Of a stretch of 64,000 nucleotides of DNA, positions 45,814-54,055 are shown in pieces. The stretch is from Pseudomonas matsuisoli. Its GTDB lineage: Bacteria; Pseudomonadota; Gammaproteobacteria; Pseudomonadales; Pseudomonadaceae. Position 1 is the first letter of the stretch. Each line of letters begins with the position of its first letter. The notes below the pieces were generated by a model that saw only the letters and a program-made list of their open reading frames with translations, searched no databases and was not told the DNA's origin. The stretch spans positions 708,812 to 772,811 of the forward strand of contig NZ_BMPO01000001.1 of NCBI RefSeq assembly GCF_014647635.1, given 5' to 3'. A program made the position numbers and the translations under genes.

Positions 45814-46877
45814 CCCCTCAGCAGTTCGCCCCGGCGGTCCTCGCGTGGTATGACCGCCACGGGCGCAAGGACCTACCGTGGCAGCAGGGCATTACGCCCT
45901 ATCGCGTATGGGTCTCCGAGATCATGTTGCAGCAAACTCAGGTGAGCACGGTACTCGACTACTTCGACCGGTTCATGGAGTCCCTGCCGACGGTACAGGC
46001 GCTGGCAGAGGCACCGGAAGACGAAGTGCTGCACCTGTGGACCGGCCTTGGCTATTACAGCCGCGCGCGAAACCTGCACAAGACGGCCAAGGCCGTCGTC
46101 GCGCAGCATGATGGAGAGTTTCCCAAAAGCGTCGAGGCATTATGCGAACTTCCCGGCATCGGCCGCTCTACCGCCGGCGCCATTGCCAGCCTGTCCATGG
46201 GCTTGAGGGCGCCGATTCTCGATGGCAACGTCAAGCGCGTGCTCGCCCGTTACTCGGCGCAAACCGGTTACCCAGGCGAGCCGAAAGTCGCCGCACGCCT
46301 ATGGGACCTGGCCGAAGCGCTGACACCCCATGAACGCGTCAACCACTACACCCAGGCCATGATGGACCTGGGCGCGACGCTCTGCACGCGCAGCCGCCCG
46401 AGCTGCCTGCTATGCCCTTTGGAGCGAGGCTGCGAAGCGCACATGCTCGGCCGCGAAACCGACTTCCCAGTACCCAAGCCACGCAAGACGCTGCCGCAAA
46501 AACGCACGCTCATGCCCATGTTCCTCAGCGACGAGAACGAGGTACTGCTGTATCGGCGCCCGTCCGCGGGACTCTGGGGTGGCCTTTGGAGTTTGCCGGA
46601 GGTAGACGGCCCCGAAAGCTTGGGCGCCCTCGCCGATCGGTTCGGCTTGCAGCTTGGCGAGCGTCAGCCGTTGCCTGTACTCATTCACACCTTCAGCCAT
46701 TTCCAGCTCGCCATCGAGCCCTGGCTCATCGCCTTGGAAGAGCCGCCATCCACCGTGACCGAAGCGGACTGGCTCTGGTATAACCTCGCCACCCCGCCGC
46801 GCCTCGGCTTGGCCGCCCCGGTCAAGAAGCTACTGAAGCGCGCCGCAGAAGAATCGAAAGCAGGAGAGCCGACATGA
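45810..46877 (+). CDS. mutY: A/G-specific adenine glycosylase
   Basis: DNA repair enzyme of 355 residues that removes adenine paired with 8-oxoguanine. It has [20 protein letters not shown] with the catalytic Glu, the helix-hairpin-helix [12 protein letters not shown], the catalytic Asp in [12 protein letters not shown], and the iron-sulfur cysteines C-x6-C-x2-C-x5-C in [17 protein letters not shown]. The C-terminal Nudix-like domain (about 225-345) recognises 8-oxoG. It is overlapped by 4 bases at both ends, with asmA before and yggX after. Confidence 0.97.
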   Translation: MTPQQFAPAVLAWYDRHGRKDLPWQQGITPYRVWVSEIMLQQTQVSTVLDYFDRFMESLPTVQALAEAPEDEVLHLWTGLGYYSRARNLHKTAKAVVAQHDGEFPKSVEALCELPGIGRSTAGAIASLSMGLRAPILDGNVKRVLARYSAQTGYPGEPKVAARLWDLAEALTPHERVNHYTQAMMDLGATLCTRSRPSCLLCPLERGCEAHMLGRETDFPVPKPRKTLPQKRTLMPMFLSDENEVLLYRRPSAGLWGGLWSLPEVDGPESLGALADRFGLQLGERQPLPVLIHTFSHFQLAIEPWLIALEEPPSTVTEADWLWYNLATPPRLGLAAPVKKLLKRAAEESKAGEPT

Positions 46878-47146
46878 GCCGCACCGTCCACTGCCGCAAG
46901 CACAAGCAGGACCTACCAGGCCTGGACCGCCCGCCCTACCCCGGCGCCAAAGGGCAGGACATCTACGACAACGTATCCAAACAAGCCTGGGATGAATGGC
47001 AGAAACACCAGACCATGCTCATCAACGAGCGCCGCTTAAACATGATGAACGCCGACGATCGCAAGTTTCTGCAAGCCGAAATGGACAAGTTCCTTTCGGG
47101 CGAAGAGTACGCGCAGGCTGACGGCTACGTCCCACCGAGCGAGTGA
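46874..47146 (+). CDS. yggX: Probable Fe(2+)-trafficking / oxidative damage protection protein YggX
   Basis: A 90-residue soluble protein that protects iron-sulfur clusters from oxidation. Diagnostic sequence: [20 protein letters not shown] with the single conserved Cys, [41 protein letters not shown] in part, and EMDKFLSG. It is coupled to mutY by ATGA, as in many gammaproteobacteria, which ties Fe-S MutY to its guardian protein. Confidence 0.96.
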   Translation: MSRTVHCRKHKQDLPGLDRPPYPGAKGQDIYDNVSKQAWDEWQKHQTMLINERRLNMMNADDRKFLQAEMDKFLSGEEYAQADGYVPPSE

Positions 47147-47192
47147 GCGGACGTAACCGCCCGACTTCATTCAATATTTTTTCGAAGGGCGC

Positions 47193-47221
47193 TTGACACA
47201 TCAAAAGCAAATCCGTTTAAT
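47193..47221 (+). promoter_or_regulatory. Sigma-70 promoter of tRNA-Phe
   Basis: TTGACA at 47193-47198, 17 bases, TTTAAT at 47216-47221, then a GC-rich discriminator before the tRNA. This is a near-consensus promoter. Confidence 0.8.
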
Positions 47222-47232
47222 GGCGCCCCGTT

Positions 47233-47308
47233 GCCCAGGTAGCTCAGTTGGTAGAGCAGGGGATTGAAAATCCCCGTGTCGGCGGTTCGATTCCGTCCCT
47301 GGGCACCA
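47233..47308 (+). tRNA. tRNA-Phe (GAA)
   Basis: 76 bases ending in an encoded CCA. The acceptor arms GCCCAGG and CCTGGGC pair, the D-arm has AGCTCAGTTGGTAGAGC, the anticodon loop is TTGAAAA with GAA, and the T-arm has GGTTCGATTCC. Confidence 0.97.
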
Positions 47309-47350
47309 AATAAATATCCAGAACAGTCGCAACGCTGTTCTGGAAACAAA

Positions 47351-47377
47351 AAAACCGGCCAATGAGCCGGTTTTTTT
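47351..47377 (+). terminator. Terminator after tRNA-Phe
   Basis: A stem of AAAACCGGC with GCCGGTTTT, followed by T residues to 47377; the preceding A run allows it to act in both directions. A second inverted repeat, CCAGAACAG/CTGTTCTGG, lies just before it (47319-47344). Confidence 0.85.
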
Positions 47378-47559
47378 GTGCCTGCAAATCTGATCCCCCT
47401 GAAATTCAAAGGAATACAGGGGTGAGCGTTACAGCCGATCGCATGACGATGCGTATGAACGAAATATTCACATCGGCAGAACGAGCCTTTGACATCCGGG
47501 GGCGTAGTCTTCAAATCGCCGGCCCCATCCGGCACTCCGATGGTGTGTGAGATCCCTTG
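47378..47559. other. Stretch between two terminators, no gene seen
   Basis: About 180 bases flanked by terminators at 47351-47377 and 47560-47587. A reading frame on the minus strand here is only the well-known artefact antisense to the tRNA. It contains TTGACA at 47489-47494 but no clear -10 partner. It may give a short RNA. Confidence 0.45.
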
Positions 47560-47587
47560 AGCCTGCTCTTTAGCGGGCTTTTCTTTG
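47560..47587 (+). terminator. Plus-strand terminator without an evident gene
   Basis: AGCCTGCT pairs with AGCGGGCT (one G-T pair) around CTTT, followed by TTTCTTT. The nearest plus-strand gene before it (tRNA-Phe) already has its own terminator. Confidence 0.6.
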
Positions 47588-47760
47588 CCTGAAAAATAAT
47601 GCGTTATCGTACTTTTGGTCAGCAGGACAGCACGGTTACTGGCCGGGCACGTCCGCTGCGCCCCTGCGGCTCGATTCGTCTCTTCTTTTCGATTCAGTCA
47701 AACCCTGAAGCCCTACCCGCGGTCCACCGCTTACACCCACTCTCGGGGAAGGGGCTTCTC

Positions 47761-47970
47761 ATGGCGCACAAATTCAAGAAAGGCGATCACCTAACCTGGA
47801 ATTCAGAAGCTGGTCACGTGCGCGGCATTGTCACGAAAGTCCATACGAGCGATACCATGTTCAAGGGCCGCAACCGTCATGCATCGGAGGACGAGCCTCA
47901 ATACGAGGTAAAAAGCGACAAGACCGACCATGTGGCGATGCACAAGGAAACGGCGTTGAAAAACGTCTGA
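47761..47970 (+). CDS. DUF2945 (hypervirulence-associated TUDOR domain) protein
   Basis: A 69-residue basic protein: MAHKFKKGDHLTWNSEAGHV, RGIVTKVHTSDTMFKGRNRH, then EPQYEVKSDKTDHVAMHKE. This is the complete DUF2945 pattern, a small beta-barrel fold. ATG 47761 is preceded by GGGGAAGGGG; the open frame upstream to 47599 lacks coding character. Function in bacteria is unknown; it is often found alone, as here. Confidence 0.88.
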   Translation: MAHKFKKGDHLTWNSEAGHVRGIVTKVHTSDTMFKGRNRHASEDEPQYEVKSDKTDHVAMHKETALKNV

Positions 47971-48139
47971 TGCGGACTGCTTTATCGGACACCCTGTGGA
48001 TGTTCAGGCGCTCGGCGCGCGCTGGATGAATTAATTGCCCTGCTCCCGCACGACGCTATCCGGGTGCTGGTAGACGCGCGATGCTTTCTCGAACCACGTT
48101 GCTTCCGCGCAGTTGAATTTAGATGTGTAGTTGAAAGCA

Positions 48140-48165
48140 GATCGCCCACCGGTGGGCTCCTACGG
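48140..48165. repeat. Partial repeat element
   Basis: GATCGCCCACCGGTGGGCTC followed by CTACGG is a compact palindrome of the family seen at 29009-29100. Confidence 0.6.
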
Positions 48166-48220
48166 GAAGGGACGTGAGCGGGTAGAACTATCGACCTGTC
48201 GCTTCGATTCGTCCCTGCCG

Positions 48221-49003
48221 CTACTTCAACTTCAACCAACGCCAGATGATCCAGCTACAGCCCGCTAGATAAACGACACTCCCTGGCACCCACATCAGCA
48301 ATCCCGCTATCTGCTGACTTTCCAACACTCGGTCCGATCCGTAAAACGATTGCCTGGAGAAAGTCAGGAGCGCGCCGAGCAGCCCCGTATGCATCAGCGT
48401 CAGCAGTTGAGCCATCAGTGCCTGCGGCATCAGCGCGCGCGGCGAACGCAGGCAGGCCCACCAGAACAGCCAGGCGCTGAAAAGGAAGCACGCATGTTCG
48501 AGCATGTGCCACCACAGGTTATCCAGTGCGAGCAGGTACAGGCTGGGCGTGTGCCAGATCCATATCAACGCGCCGTGGACCATCGCCACCGCTACCGGGT
48601 AGCGCCCGCTTCGCAAGATTGCCCGCCATAGCGGCTGTAACACGTCACCGCACACCGCGCGCCATTGCGGTAATGGCCGCGCCAGCGCCCACAACGGTGC
48701 AACGACGATCATGAAGAGCATGTGCTGCACCATATGCCATGCGGTACTGGATTCGGCCCATTCATCGAGCGGTCCGAAGGCCGAAAACACGGCAAGCAGC
48801 ATCGCCAGGTGCATCCAGAACGGCTCCCATCCATGCGGGCGAACCTTTTTCGCCCCGAGGACGTACAACCCCCAGGCCAGCGCAAGCAGGATCGCGCTGG
48901 CGATCACGGGCACTCGTTCGATCAAATGCCCGTCGAACAATCCATGCGCATGTGCAGCACTCGAGTGGGTCAGCAAAACCAGCAGGGCAAGCGTCATACG
49001 CAC
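48221..49003 (-). CDS. ctaG: Cytochrome c oxidase assembly factor CtaG (caa3_CtaG family)
   Basis: Inner-membrane protein of 260 residues with a signal-like start (LALLVLLTHSSAAHA) and about seven helices. Histidine-rich parts suit copper handling: AWHMVQHMLFMIVVAPLWAL, IWIWHTPSLYLLAL, NLWWHMLEHACFLFSAWLFW. Members help build the copper centre of aa3/caa3 oxidases. GTG 49003 is the start, with GAGG 8 bases upstream, overlapping the gene before it by 10 bases; ATG 48997 is the alternative. It closes the oxidase operon. Confidence 0.88.
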   Translation of the reverse strand: MRMTLALLVLLTHSSAAHAHGLFDGHLIERVPVIASAILLALAWGLYVLGAKKVRPHGWEPFWMHLAMLLAVFSAFGPLDEWAESSTAWHMVQHMLFMIVVAPLWALARPLPQWRAVCGDVLQPLWRAILRSGRYPVAVAMVHGALIWIWHTPSLYLLALDNLWWHMLEHACFLFSAWLFWWACLRSPRALMPQALMAQLLTLMHTGLLGALLTFSRQSFYGSDRVLESQQIAGLLMWVPGSVVYLAGCSWIIWRWLKLK

Positions 49004-49347
49004 GGTGGCAACCTCAGGATCGGCGTAGCGATGAACAGGATTGAAAGCGCGGAAACGCCATTCACACCGGCGGCTACAAAAGCAACGAAGCGCTCCCAGG
49101 GCTCAGCGGAGCGCTCCCTGGCCGCGCGTACGGAGATCCACGTCAATAGGCCCAGCAGCGCCGCCGACAGCAAGGCAAAAAGCACCAGCGCAAGGCTCAA
49201 CCCATTCCAGGGCCCGCTGGCGGGGTCGGGGGGAAAATGCGCGCAAACCACCGATTGCCCTCCATACAGCAGGATGAACCACGCGCTCCAGATGAAGATG
49301 CCGACGGTAAGCTGAATAGGGTTGTAGGGCGATCGCAACGAACGCAT
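48994..49347 (-). CDS. Small membrane protein of the oxidase operon
   Basis: A 117-residue protein with three hydrophobic helices (LTVGIFIWSAWFILLYGG, LSLALVLFALLSAALLGLL, FVAFVAAGVNGVSALSILFI). I know of no function. It starts at ATG 49347, whose A is shared with the stop of the oxidase gene (TGATG), with GGGAG 7 bases upstream, and it overlaps ctaG by 10 bases. It could be a subunit IV-like or assembly protein. A much longer frame to the right is an artefact antiparallel in frame to the oxidase gene. Confidence 0.8.
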   Translation of the reverse strand: MRSLRSPYNPIQLTVGIFIWSAWFILLYGGQSVVCAHFPPDPASGPWNGLSLALVLFALLSAALLGLLTWISVRAARERSAEPWERFVAFVAAGVNGVSALSILFIATPILRLPPCV

Positions 49348-51863
49348 CAGCTCACTCCCCATGTCATCGGGAAGAGGACCAACGCGATATACGTGGTCCA
49401 GTAGACGCCAAGGTTGTAGTACCAGAGCTGCTCGATCACCAGCGGCTCGTAGGGCGACGCGGCATTCACATAGCCGAAACGCACGCGTAATGCCTGGAGG
49501 CCACACGAGATGGCGACGAGCGCGCCATGCACAAGGTTGTAAGTCAGCATGAACGTGATGACTGCATCGTGCGCCGTTACGGTCGGCTGTAGGTCGCTCG
49601 CCAGGAGACACCAAAGGATCAAACCGGTCTGGAGTAAACCCAGCAGCGCAATGCCGGCGAACCTTAACGCCAGTCCGTCGTCGAGGCCCTGGCGTAGCCG
49701 CCTCTTGACCTGCCGCTGCCAAAGCACCGCCACGACCAGCACCGCCCCACTGGCGAGCAACAAGGACGCGTCGAACACAGGCCCATCCGGCACCTGCCAG
49801 TTGGGCGACACCGTCCAAAGGTAGAACCAACCGAAGAGCAACGAAAGATAGAGTGCACCATTGGAGAGCAACGTCACGCCCATCCCCCAAAGGCCGGGGC
49901 CGTCGAAGGTGCGCGAATGCAAGGGCGGCTCTCCGGGCTGCGTTTTGGCGTCGGGCGCCGCTGCAGGGTGCGCGCCGTTCTCCCAGCTCCAGCGAAACAG
50001 CACGATCAGCGTGGCAACCGCGAACACGGCAGCCAGCGTGTACATGCCGAACAGCAGGCTCAGGCACACGCCTGCGATAAGCACCGAGCTGATGAAGGGT
50101 AGCCAGCTGTTACCCGGCAAATGAATGATTTCCCGCGCCTTGCCCGTCAGCGGGTCGACGCCCCAGGTTTCCCGGCGACCATGGTCGATCACGGTCAGCG
50201 CGTGCTCACCATGCGCCATGCTGCGTGGCAGGTCGGGGTCATTCCATAATGGATGGCGGTCGTGAACATCCGCGAGGCTGACGAAATTGTAGGGGTTGGG
50301 CGGCAGGCTCGTCGCCCACTCCAGCGTGTCCGCGTTCCAGGGGTTCTCCCTGGCGGCCTTGCCGAAACGATAGTGCAGCACGATATCGAGCAGCACCGTG
50401 CCGAGCCCGATCGCCATGACGAAACTACCGATGGACGAGATTAGGTTGGGCACGTCCCACCCGAGGCCCGCCTCATAGGTGTAAACCCGCCGTGGCATGC
50501 CCATCAGCCCGGTCCAGTGCATGACCAGAAACGTCAGGTTGAAGCCGATGAACACCAGCCAGAACCCCCACCAACCGAGCGTGACCGAAGGCATACGGCC
50601 GGAGAAGTGCGGCAACCAGTAGTAAAGCCCCGCCATTAAGGGGAAAAACATCCCGCCAATGAGCACGTAGTGGAAATGCGCGACGACGAAGTGCGTGTCA
50701 TGGACCTGCCAGTCGAACGGGACCAATGCCAGCATCACGCCCGTCAGCCCGCCACAGACGAATATGAAGAGAAACCCCACCAGCCAGAGCATCGGCACAT
50801 GAAACACTGGGCGGCCTAGCCACAACGTCGCGATCCACGCAAATACCTGCACGCCGGTAGGAATGGCCACCAACATGCTCGCCGCACTGAAGAACGCCTG
50901 CGCCAGGTGCGGAATGCCGATGGTGAACATGTGATGCACCCAGAGCCCAAAGCTGAGAAAGCCGGTCACCAGCACGCCAAGTACAACCCAGGAGTAGCCC
51001 ACCAGCGGCCGCCGCGAGAACACCGGTAGCAGCGTGGAAACAATGCCCGCTGCGGGCAGGAAGATGATGTACACCTCGGGATGCCCGAACAGCCAGAAAA
51101 GGTGCTGCCAAAGGATCGGATCACCGCCACGCGTCACGTCGAAAAACGGCATACCGACCGCGCGTTCGAGCTCCAACAGGATGCTGCCGAGGATCAGTGG
51201 CGGGAAACCGATCACGATCATCATCGCCATCGTCAGGATGTACCAGGCGTAGATGGGCATCTGGTTCAAGGCCATGCCTCGGGCACGGGTCCGCAGAATC
51301 GACACCACGAGCTCGATGCCCGCACTGACCGCCGAAATCTCTACGAACGTGACGCCAATCAACCAGATGTCCGAGCCCGGTCCAGGCGAGTACGTCGCGC
51401 TCGACAGCGGCGTGTACATGAACCAGCCTGCGTCCGGCGCGATGCCGAGAAACAGGCTCGACACGAGAATCAAACCGCCGAACAGATAGCAGTAGTAACC
51501 GAGCGCGGACAACCGCGGAAACACCAGATCACGCGCACCGAGCATCTTCGGGATGAGGTAGACAGCCAATCCTTCCATCATGGGGACGGCGAATAAAAAC
51601 ATCATCACGGTGCCGTGCATCGTGAACACCTGGTTGTAGGTATCCGCGTCGAGAAACGTGTGTCCAGGGAAGGCCAGCTGGATCCGCATGAGCATCGCCA
51701 GCAGGATGCCGAACGCGAAGAACGCACTGCCTGTGATGAGGAAGCGCAAGCCAATGGTCGTGTGATTGACGATAGTCAGCGCACGCCAGCCGCGTGGATT
51801 CCCCCAGACATCGTTAAATTCGTCATGCAGTTGCTGTGGGTCGGTGCAGGGCTTGTCGGTCAT
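49347..51863 (-). CDS. Cytochrome c oxidase, fused subunits I and III
   Basis: An inner-membrane protein of 838 residues. Residues 1 to about 560 are subunit I: VFTMHGTVMMFLF (heme a ligand), GHPEVYIIFLPAAGIVS (copper-B His, proton-channel Glu, cross-linked Tyr), LWVHHMFTIG (copper-B His pair) and HFVVAHFHYVLIGG (heme ligands). After a soluble linker (NPYNFVSLADVHDRHPLWND) the C-terminal 200 residues are subunit III (MGVTLLSNGALYLSLLFGWF, LTYNLVHGALVAISCGL). The Glu of GHPEVY marks an A1-type oxidase. ATG 51863 overlaps the subunit II stop by 4 bases; AGGAG lies 12 bases upstream. It reduces oxygen to water with proton pumping. Confidence 0.93.
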   Translation of the reverse strand: MTDKPCTDPQQLHDEFNDVWGNPRGWRALTIVNHTTIGLRFLITGSAFFAFGILLAMLMRIQLAFPGHTFLDADTYNQVFTMHGTVMMFLFAVPMMEGLAVYLIPKMLGARDLVFPRLSALGYYCYLFGGLILVSSLFLGIAPDAGWFMYTPLSSATYSPGPGSDIWLIGVTFVEISAVSAGIELVVSILRTRARGMALNQMPIYAWYILTMAMMIVIGFPPLILGSILLELERAVGMPFFDVTRGGDPILWQHLFWLFGHPEVYIIFLPAAGIVSTLLPVFSRRPLVGYSWVVLGVLVTGFLSFGLWVHHMFTIGIPHLAQAFFSAASMLVAIPTGVQVFAWIATLWLGRPVFHVPMLWLVGFLFIFVCGGLTGVMLALVPFDWQVHDTHFVVAHFHYVLIGGMFFPLMAGLYYWLPHFSGRMPSVTLGWWGFWLVFIGFNLTFLVMHWTGLMGMPRRVYTYEAGLGWDVPNLISSIGSFVMAIGLGTVLLDIVLHYRFGKAARENPWNADTLEWATSLPPNPYNFVSLADVHDRHPLWNDPDLPRSMAHGEHALTVIDHGRRETWGVDPLTGKAREIIHLPGNSWLPFISSVLIAGVCLSLLFGMYTLAAVFAVATLIVLFRWSWENGAHPAAAPDAKTQPGEPPLHSRTFDGPGLWGMGVTLLSNGALYLSLLFGWFYLWTVSPNWQVPDGPVFDASLLLASGAVLVVAVLWQRQVKRRLRQGLDDGLALRFAGIALLGLLQTGLILWCLLASDLQPTVTAHDAVITFMLTYNLVHGALVAISCGLQALRVRFGYVNAASPYEPLVIEQLWYYNLGVYWTTYIALVLFPMTWGVS

Positions 51864-52558
51864 GGTTGCATCGACTCCTGCCAGGCCGCGAATCCCGCGT
51901 CGTCGTGCACCGTCACGTAGAAGACCATGTGCGCATGTTCGGTACCGCAGAACTCCGCGCATTGCCCGCGATGCCGCCCAGGCTCGTCCGCTTGCAGGCG
52001 CACCACGTTGGTCATGCCTGGGAACATATCGACCTTGCCGCCCAAGCGCGGCACCCAGAACGAATGCACCACATCCGCGCTGGAAACCTCGACATCGATC
52101 GGCCGACCTGCCGGTATATGCAGTTCGTTGGCCGTCGTCACGCCACTTTCGGGATAACGCACCTCCCACCACCACTGATGGCCGATCACCTCCACGCGCA
52201 ACGGCTGCTGGCCTTCGACTGGCAACGGCAACATGCGATGCCCCGCCGGAATGCCGAACCAAAGGAGCAGCGCGACGCTGACGCCGGGTAGCACGATCCC
52301 TCCGCCGACGATCCAGCGGCGGTGAATACGCTTTTCCTGATCCGCGGCGTATTCACGCGGCGCCCGATTCATCGCGTAGATCCACAGCGCGGTGACCACG
52401 AACAGCACGACGCTGCTGAACGCAAGCATCGCCCACCAGAGTACCGTGACCTCACGCGCAATCGGCCCCGCCGGATCGACGATGGATTGAGGCCCCTCGC
52501 ACCCCATCAACCCAGGAAACGTTGCTGCTCCAAGGATGGTCCACTGCAACGAGCGCAC
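51860..52558 (-). CDS. coxB: Cytochrome c oxidase subunit II
   Basis: About 232 residues. A lipobox (FPGLMGC, Cys 20) suggests a lipoprotein. Two helices (REVTVLWWAMLAFSSVVLFV in part, and VGGGIVLPGVSVALLLWFG) anchor the CuA domain: VIGHQWWWEVRYPESG, DVVHSFWVPRLGGKVDMFPG, and the copper loop QCAEFCGTEHAHMVFYV with all ligands. There is no cytochrome c domain, so the enzyme is aa3 rather than caa3. GTG 52558 is my choice, but the ribosome site is poor and the start is uncertain; the open frame continues to 53698 antisense to another gene and is rejected. Confidence 0.88.
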   Translation of the reverse strand: MRSLQWTILGAATFPGLMGCEGPQSIVDPAGPIAREVTVLWWAMLAFSSVVLFVVTALWIYAMNRAPREYAADQEKRIHRRWIVGGGIVLPGVSVALLLWFGIPAGHRMLPLPVEGQQPLRVEVIGHQWWWEVRYPESGVTTANELHIPAGRPIDVEVSSADVVHSFWVPRLGGKVDMFPGMTNVVRLQADEPGRHRGQCAEFCGTEHAHMVFYVTVHDDAGFAAWQESMQP

Positions 52559-52591
52559 TTTTGTGACCGATTGCCCAAGAAGGAGCACTCC

Positions 52592-53059
52592 ATGGCGTCC
52601 ACCCAACCCGAATGGCCGGACAGCAAGGCTGCTATTGCCGGCCATCCCCTGCACCCGATGCTGATTCACTTCCCTGTCGCCGCACTGATATTTCTCGTGG
52701 CGACCGATGCAGCGTTCCTCTGGACGGCGGACCCTTTTTGGGAGCGTGCAAGCCTTTGGCTCGTCGGCATCGGCGCATTCGGCGGCTGTATTGCCAGCCT
52801 CGCGGGCATGGTGGACCTGGTGTTCGTGGCCGATATCCGCCGGAAGATCACGGCCTGGTGCCACGCGATCGTCGCCATCATGATGCTGTCCCTGGCCTCG
52901 CTGAATTGGCTGCTGCGCTATCAGGCACCCGGCGAGACGCTCGAACGCTGGGGCTTCTTCATCACCCTGCTCACGGCGGCACTCATAGCGCTGGCCGCTT
53001 ACTTGGGCGGCAGGCTCGTCTACGAACATGGCGTGGGCGTCGATATCGATCAAAGCTGA
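52592..53059 (+). CDS. DUF2231 family membrane protein
   Basis: A 155-residue protein with four helices and the family signature AGHPLHPMLIHFPVAALIFL; the third and fourth helices read WGFFITLLTAALIALAAYLG and nearby. Histidines in the first helix are conserved in the family and could bind metal or heme, but no function is proven. AAGGAG lies 7 bases before ATG 52592. It is on the strand opposite to all other oxidase genes, starting only 33 bases from coxB. Confidence 0.88.
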   Translation: MASTQPEWPDSKAAIAGHPLHPMLIHFPVAALIFLVATDAAFLWTADPFWERASLWLVGIGAFGGCIASLAGMVDLVFVADIRRKITAWCHAIVAIMMLSLASLNWLLRYQAPGETLERWGFFITLLTAALIALAAYLGGRLVYEHGVGVDIDQS

Positions 53060-53106
53060 CGTAGAACGCCGCGGCGGGAGAACATTCATCTGGTAGGCAA
53101 TTCCCA

Positions 53107-53520
53107 CTAATACGGCTTGGCGAGTACGAGCCACAGCGTCAGTCCGATCAGTCCAACGACAAACAGACCGATCGCCGTGCATCGCGCAGCAATGGACTTT
53201 TCCGGCGTACGCTCGATGTGCAGGATGAGCACGCCGAAGAGCGCATGGCACAGCACCAGGCCGGTCACCGCCGCCAGCTTGAAGATCAGCCATAGCTCGA
53301 ACAGGCCATAGATAAAGAACAATGCTGTGCCGGAGATGATCGCGACCAGTGCGGCCGGGGTCGCGATCAATGTGAATACCATGCGCGTCAGGTGCGCATG
53401 GTCGCGGTAGAACAGATCGTCGCTGCGCCGAGTACCAGCAGCAACCAGCGCCGGTAGGTACAAGAGCGTTCCACACCAGCAAATCAGCGCGGAGATGTGC
53501 AGCAATTTGATCAGCGGCAT
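53107..53520 (-). CDS. CopD/HemJ-like small membrane protein
   Basis: A 137-residue protein with four helices: IKLLHISALICWCGTLLYLP, LIATPAALVAIISGTALFFI, LWLIFKLAAVTGLVLCHALF, GLFVVGLIGLTLWLVLAKPY. The His in LLHISA, a His-Ala-His pair near DHAHLTRM and the lone Lys and His in helix 3 are as in the CopD/HemJ fold. It may handle copper or heme for the oxidase. ATG 53520 is preceded by AAGGGAGGG. It is on the same strand as coxB but separated from it by the antisense DUF2231 gene. Confidence 0.8.
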   Translation of the reverse strand: MPLIKLLHISALICWCGTLLYLPALVAAGTRRSDDLFYRDHAHLTRMVFTLIATPAALVAIISGTALFFIYGLFELWLIFKLAAVTGLVLCHALFGVLILHIERTPEKSIAARCTAIGLFVVGLIGLTLWLVLAKPY

Positions 53521-54055
53521 GCGCCCTCCCTTGCGTTTCCCTTCGCAGGGCCGGTCGGGCGAAGGCATCAAAGTTGACTTTTTGCGGACGGCCAAGGTTC
53601 TGCCACTCGCAGCTGGCAGGCGCCTGGAGGGCTTGCAAAATGTGTCTGGTGACGCACCAAAACGATTCGCGCGTAAAGCCGATCTGCTGGCAGCGCACCT
53701 CGTGCGCCTCAAACGCAACTAGAACATTTAAACTATCGCGACACCTGGGATCGATGAGGCGACACCGTTTATCGCCGGGCGTTTGGACCGATCCTTGCTA
53801 GCTTGGCTCATAGCGCATCGCGTGGTAGCGTGCGCGCCGCCGAACAGGCGTTTGAAAGCCACCCGCTGGTTCGCATGGCTCACCACTTGCGGTTCGCCTT
53901 TTAGACACAAGACGGTAGTGCGCCTGCCCCATGCGGCAGCACTTCCAGTTCCAAGCGCGTTGCGCGCTCACATTGAAGCTATGCTGCTCTGATAAAAGCC
54001 GTAGCCAGAATCCGGCGTGACACCGCAACGCCGTTCGTACTCAAGAGGAAGCTCC
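53521..54055. other. Intergenic region before the amino acid ABC operon
   Basis: About 535 bases without a gene I can support. Short frames on both strands (53728-53910 minus; 53783-53992 plus) have poor starts and overlap each other. The amino acid operon promoter should lie near the right end. The part 53800-54000 could be a dispersed repeat, as its short-frame translation (RRLKATRWFAWLTTCGSPFR) has a flavour I associate with pseudomonad repeats, but I cannot confirm it. Confidence 0.45.

Noticed and set aside
47167..47535. Open frame antisense to tRNA-Phe
   Set aside because: The peptide GAQGRNRTADTGIFNPLLYQ is the known artefact of translating the complementary strand of tRNA-Phe.
49348..50067. 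Long upstream extension of the small oxidase-operon membrane protein
   Set aside because: The extra part lies inside the oxidase gene in another frame and has an Arg-rich, domain-less composition.
51864..52262. Upstream extension of the fused oxidase I-III
   Set aside because: It overlaps coxB in another frame and lacks the usual residues; ATG 51863 has a ribosome site and the 4-base overlap.
52559..53698. Upstream extension of subunit II on the minus strand
   Set aside because: The extra 380 codons have no membrane or export signal and run antisense through the DUF2231 gene; the lipobox near 52500 marks the true N-terminus.
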